From positions 2,826,817-2,890,816 of the forward strand of contig NC_059363.1 in the NCBI RefSeq assembly GCF_019703515.2: a DNA stretch of 64,000 nucleotides, given 5' to 3'. The DNA comes from Myxocyprinus asiaticus. Its lineage: Eukaryota > Chordata > Actinopteri > Cypriniformes > Catostomidae. The position numbers were made by a program, and so were the translations under genes. Shown one piece after another: positions 61,938 to 64,000 of the stretch (its first letter is position 1; the number at the start of each line of letters is the position of its first letter). The notes beneath the pieces are model-generated. The model had not been told where the DNA came from. It ran no database searches and saw only the letters and a list, made by a program, of their open reading frames with translations.

Positions 61938-63875
61938 TCACTGGGGGAAACGCATATTTGCGCAGGCCAGGGGGCCAGCTGTGCCGAGGGGAGCCTCGGT
62001 GAGGGCGTACCAGAGCGGGCAGTGGGAGAATTCTTGGGAGACGAACAGATCCACCTGTGCCCATCCGAATTGACTCCAAATCAGCTGGACCACCTGAGGG
62101 TGGAGTCTCCACTCACCCCTGAGGGTAACCTGCCATGACAGCACGTCCGCTGTAGTGTTGAGGTTGCCCGGGATGTGAGTGGCTCGCAGCGACTTGAAGT
62201 GCTGCCGACTCCAGAGGAGGAGATGGCGGGTGAGTTGTGACATACAACGAGAGCGCAGACTGCCTTGGCGGTTGACATATGCTACCGTTGCCGTGTTGTC
62301 TGTCCGAACTAACACGTGCTTGCCCTGGATCAACGGCTGGAACCTCCGCAGAGCGTGCCAATTGCAAACAGCGCCCCAGCCCATTTTGGAAGCATCTGTC
62401 GTGACCACAACGTACCTGGAGACCAGTTCTAGAGGAACACCTGCCCGTAGAAATGAGAGGTCGGTCCAAGGGCTGAAAAGACGGTGACAGACCTGCGTGA
62501 TGACCACGCGATGTGTCCTGTGGCGCCATGCCCATCTCGGGACTCGAGTCTGGAGCCAGTGCTGAAGCGGTCTCATATGCATCAACCCGAGTGGGGTGGC
62601 CACCGCCGAGGATGCCATATGCCCCAGGAGCCTCTGAAAAAGTTTCAGTGGAACCGCTGTTTTCTGTTTGAACGCCTTCAAACAGGCCAGCACCGACTGG
62701 GCGCGCTCGTTCGTAAGGCGTGCCATCAAGGAGACTGAGTCCAACTCCAAACCGAGAAAAGAGATGCTCTGAACCGGGAGGAGCTTGCTCTTTTCCCAGT
62801 TGACCCGAAGCCCTTGTCGGCTGAGGTGTGAGAGCACCAGGTCCCTGTGTGCGCACAACTTGTCTCGAGAGTGAGCTAGGATTAGCCAGTCATCGAGATA
62901 ATTGAGAATGTGAATGCCAACCTCCCTTAACAGGGCAAGGGTAGCCTCTGCGACCTTCGTAAAGACGCGAGGAGACAGGGACAGGCCGAAAGGGAAGACT
63001 TTGTACTGGTACGCTTGACCCTCGAATGCAAACCGCAGGAAGGGTCTGTGTCGAGGAAGGATCGAGACGTGGAAGTACGCATCCTTCAGGTCTACCTCCG
63101 CAAACCAATCTTGATGCCGGACGCTCGCCAGAATGCGTTTTTGCGTCAGCATCTTGAACAGGAGTCTGTGTAAAGCCCGGTTCAGTACTCGCAGGTCCAA
63201 GATTGGCCGCAACCCACCGCCTTTTTTCGGTACGATGAAGTAGGGTCTGTAAAACCCTTTCTTCATCTCAGCAGGAGGGACAGGTTCTATCGCGCCCTTC
63301 CATAGGAGGGTAGCGATCTCCACACGCAAGGTGGCAGCGTTTTTGCTCTTGACCAAGGTGAAGTGAATACCGCTGAACCTGGGCGGGCGCCTGGCGAACT
63401 GAATCACATAGCCGAGTCGGACGGTCCGGATCAGCCATCGCGACGGATTGGAAAGCGCGAGCCACGCGTCCAATTTCCGCGCAAGGGGGACCAAGGGGTC
63501 AACGTAGTCGGACGTACCGGCAGATGGGGCCTCATGGCGGGGCGGAGCTCGAGGTGTCACACCACGTCGTGGCCGTGCTGAGTCTAGGGACATCGAAGCA
63601 CTTACCTGGCTCCTTGTGACCACCCCCGGAACAGCCTGGGATGGGGGAGGAAGAGGCCTGTCCTCGTAACCCGTGGAGACTGCCACATCGGGGGTGGCTG
63701 TGTGCCACAGCTGGGCGCTCAGGGGCGGAAAGGCCACCTCTGGAGCGCCAATCCTGCAAGAAAAAAACCCATGTACGGTAGTCGTGGTGATGACCGTACA
63801 CACCGGGTATGTGACCCAGGGAGGAAGGAAGCCGCTCTTTTGCTGAACTGTTGGGTACCGCAGCCACTTGGGCAT
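61938..63875 (-). pseudogene. DIRS reverse transcriptase-RNase H frame (645 codons), RNase H damaged
   Basis: The frame opens at ATG 63875; this is probably internal to a longer pol. Proline-rich N-terminal linker to about residue 120. Reverse transcriptase from about 205 (FYRPYFIVPKKGGGLRPILD), motif A with Asp262 (EVDLKDAYFHV), FPFGLSLSPRVFTK, and motif C Y326-LDD-W with Asp328-Asp329. RNase H from about 488 (VVVTTDASKMGWGA, Asp494), VLVRTDNTATVAYVN (Asp526) and HIPGNLNTTADVLSW (Asp577). Between GWGAVCNW and HALRRFQPL the segment with the family's catalytic Glu (HINVLEL-type) seems deleted in frame by roughly 30-40 residues. The frame then shifts near 61955: the C-terminal continuation (KYAFPPVKLLAQTLCKVRED) is in another frame down to about 61800. 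RT motifs are intact; RNase H is not. Confidence 0.82.
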
Positions 63876-64000
63876 GCGGCGAAATCAAACAAAAAGGCAA
63901 CAAAATATTTTCCGCCCGGCCCTCCACCGGGGGATGGAGTGGTCTTTTTACCAGCTCCAAGTGAGTGGTAAAAAGCTTCCTTCGTCCCTGAGTCTCCCGT

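Larger units (their letters stand above)
61149..64000 (-). mobile_element. DIRS-type tyrosine-recombinase retroelement, partial (runs off the right edge)
   Basis: The RT-RNase H frame is read leftward (63875 to 61938). Beyond it, 61800-61937 continues as pol in another frame, and the element ends in a terminal hairpin region (61149-61476) and short internal repeats (61477-61520). RT with YLDDW, an RNase H right behind it, and inverted terminal sequences with no LTRs fit DIRS. I see no tyrosine recombinase or methyltransferase between the RNase H and the terminus, so this copy appears internally shortened; its 5' part (gag, other terminus) is beyond the window. Confidence 0.85.

Noticed and set aside
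63532..63960. Separate 142-aa gene overlapping the DIRS frame
   Set aside because: It is another reading frame over the N-terminal part of the DIRS pol region; at most a remnant of the upstream overlapping DIRS frame.

Overview
This window looks like nuclear DNA of a teleost fish, probably a cypriniform (carp, barb or minnow type). The pointers are a vertebrate multi-exon Kelch gene with GT-AG introns, an AT-rich background, and a repeat set typical of cyprinids: Tc1/Tdr1 DNA transposons, hAT and TTAA-flanked MITEs, a HAmo-type tRNA SINE, fish L1 and L2/CR1 LINEs and a fish DIRS element. There are no bacterial features and no CRISPR array.

The only host gene I can support is the 3' end of a Kelch gene on the + strand. 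Three coding exons (324-517, 16119-16263, 24898-25081) join in compatible phase and end in a stop. The encoded C-terminus, including the final [13 protein letters not shown], is that of kelch-like 29 (klhl29). Upstream exons (BTB, BACK, earlier Kelch repeats) lie outside the window. The two introns (15.6 kb and 8.6 kb) are filled with insertions.

Intron 1 (518-16118) holds a Tc1-family remnant, a near-complete 6.05 kb L1 LINE with a 14-bp target duplication (5564-11644), a four-unit tandem repeat, and a MITE. Intron 2 (16264-24897) holds palindromic MITEs, a dead Sleeping Beauty/Tdr1-type element (20332-21826), a fold-back Tc1-family relic, and a complete Tc1 element with an open 343-aa transposase (23103-24350).

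From 25082 on there is 3' UTR and then gene-free DNA. Its main contents are a 77-bp minisatellite of about 2 kb with higher-order structure (27.7-29.7 kb), an 11-bp minisatellite of 1.5 kb (32.2-33.7 kb), and an L2/CR1-type LINE on the - strand inserted inside a palindromic MITE (35.9-39.7 kb). Three hAT-type elements with 8-bp target duplications follow (42737-43498, 43728-44217, 50967-52435), then several fold-backs, a 0.6 kb CCTT/CT microsatellite, a SINE and a Harbinger-type MITE. A DIRS retroelement on the - strand runs off the right edge (61149-64000); its inner end is a near-perfect 56-bp hairpin enclosing an octamer and a TATA box.

No new enzymatic system is evident. The most unusual material is structural: many long palindromes, several nested insertions, and two large minisatellites. 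Family names rest on recognition from memory. Boundaries backed by target duplications were read directly from the sequence.
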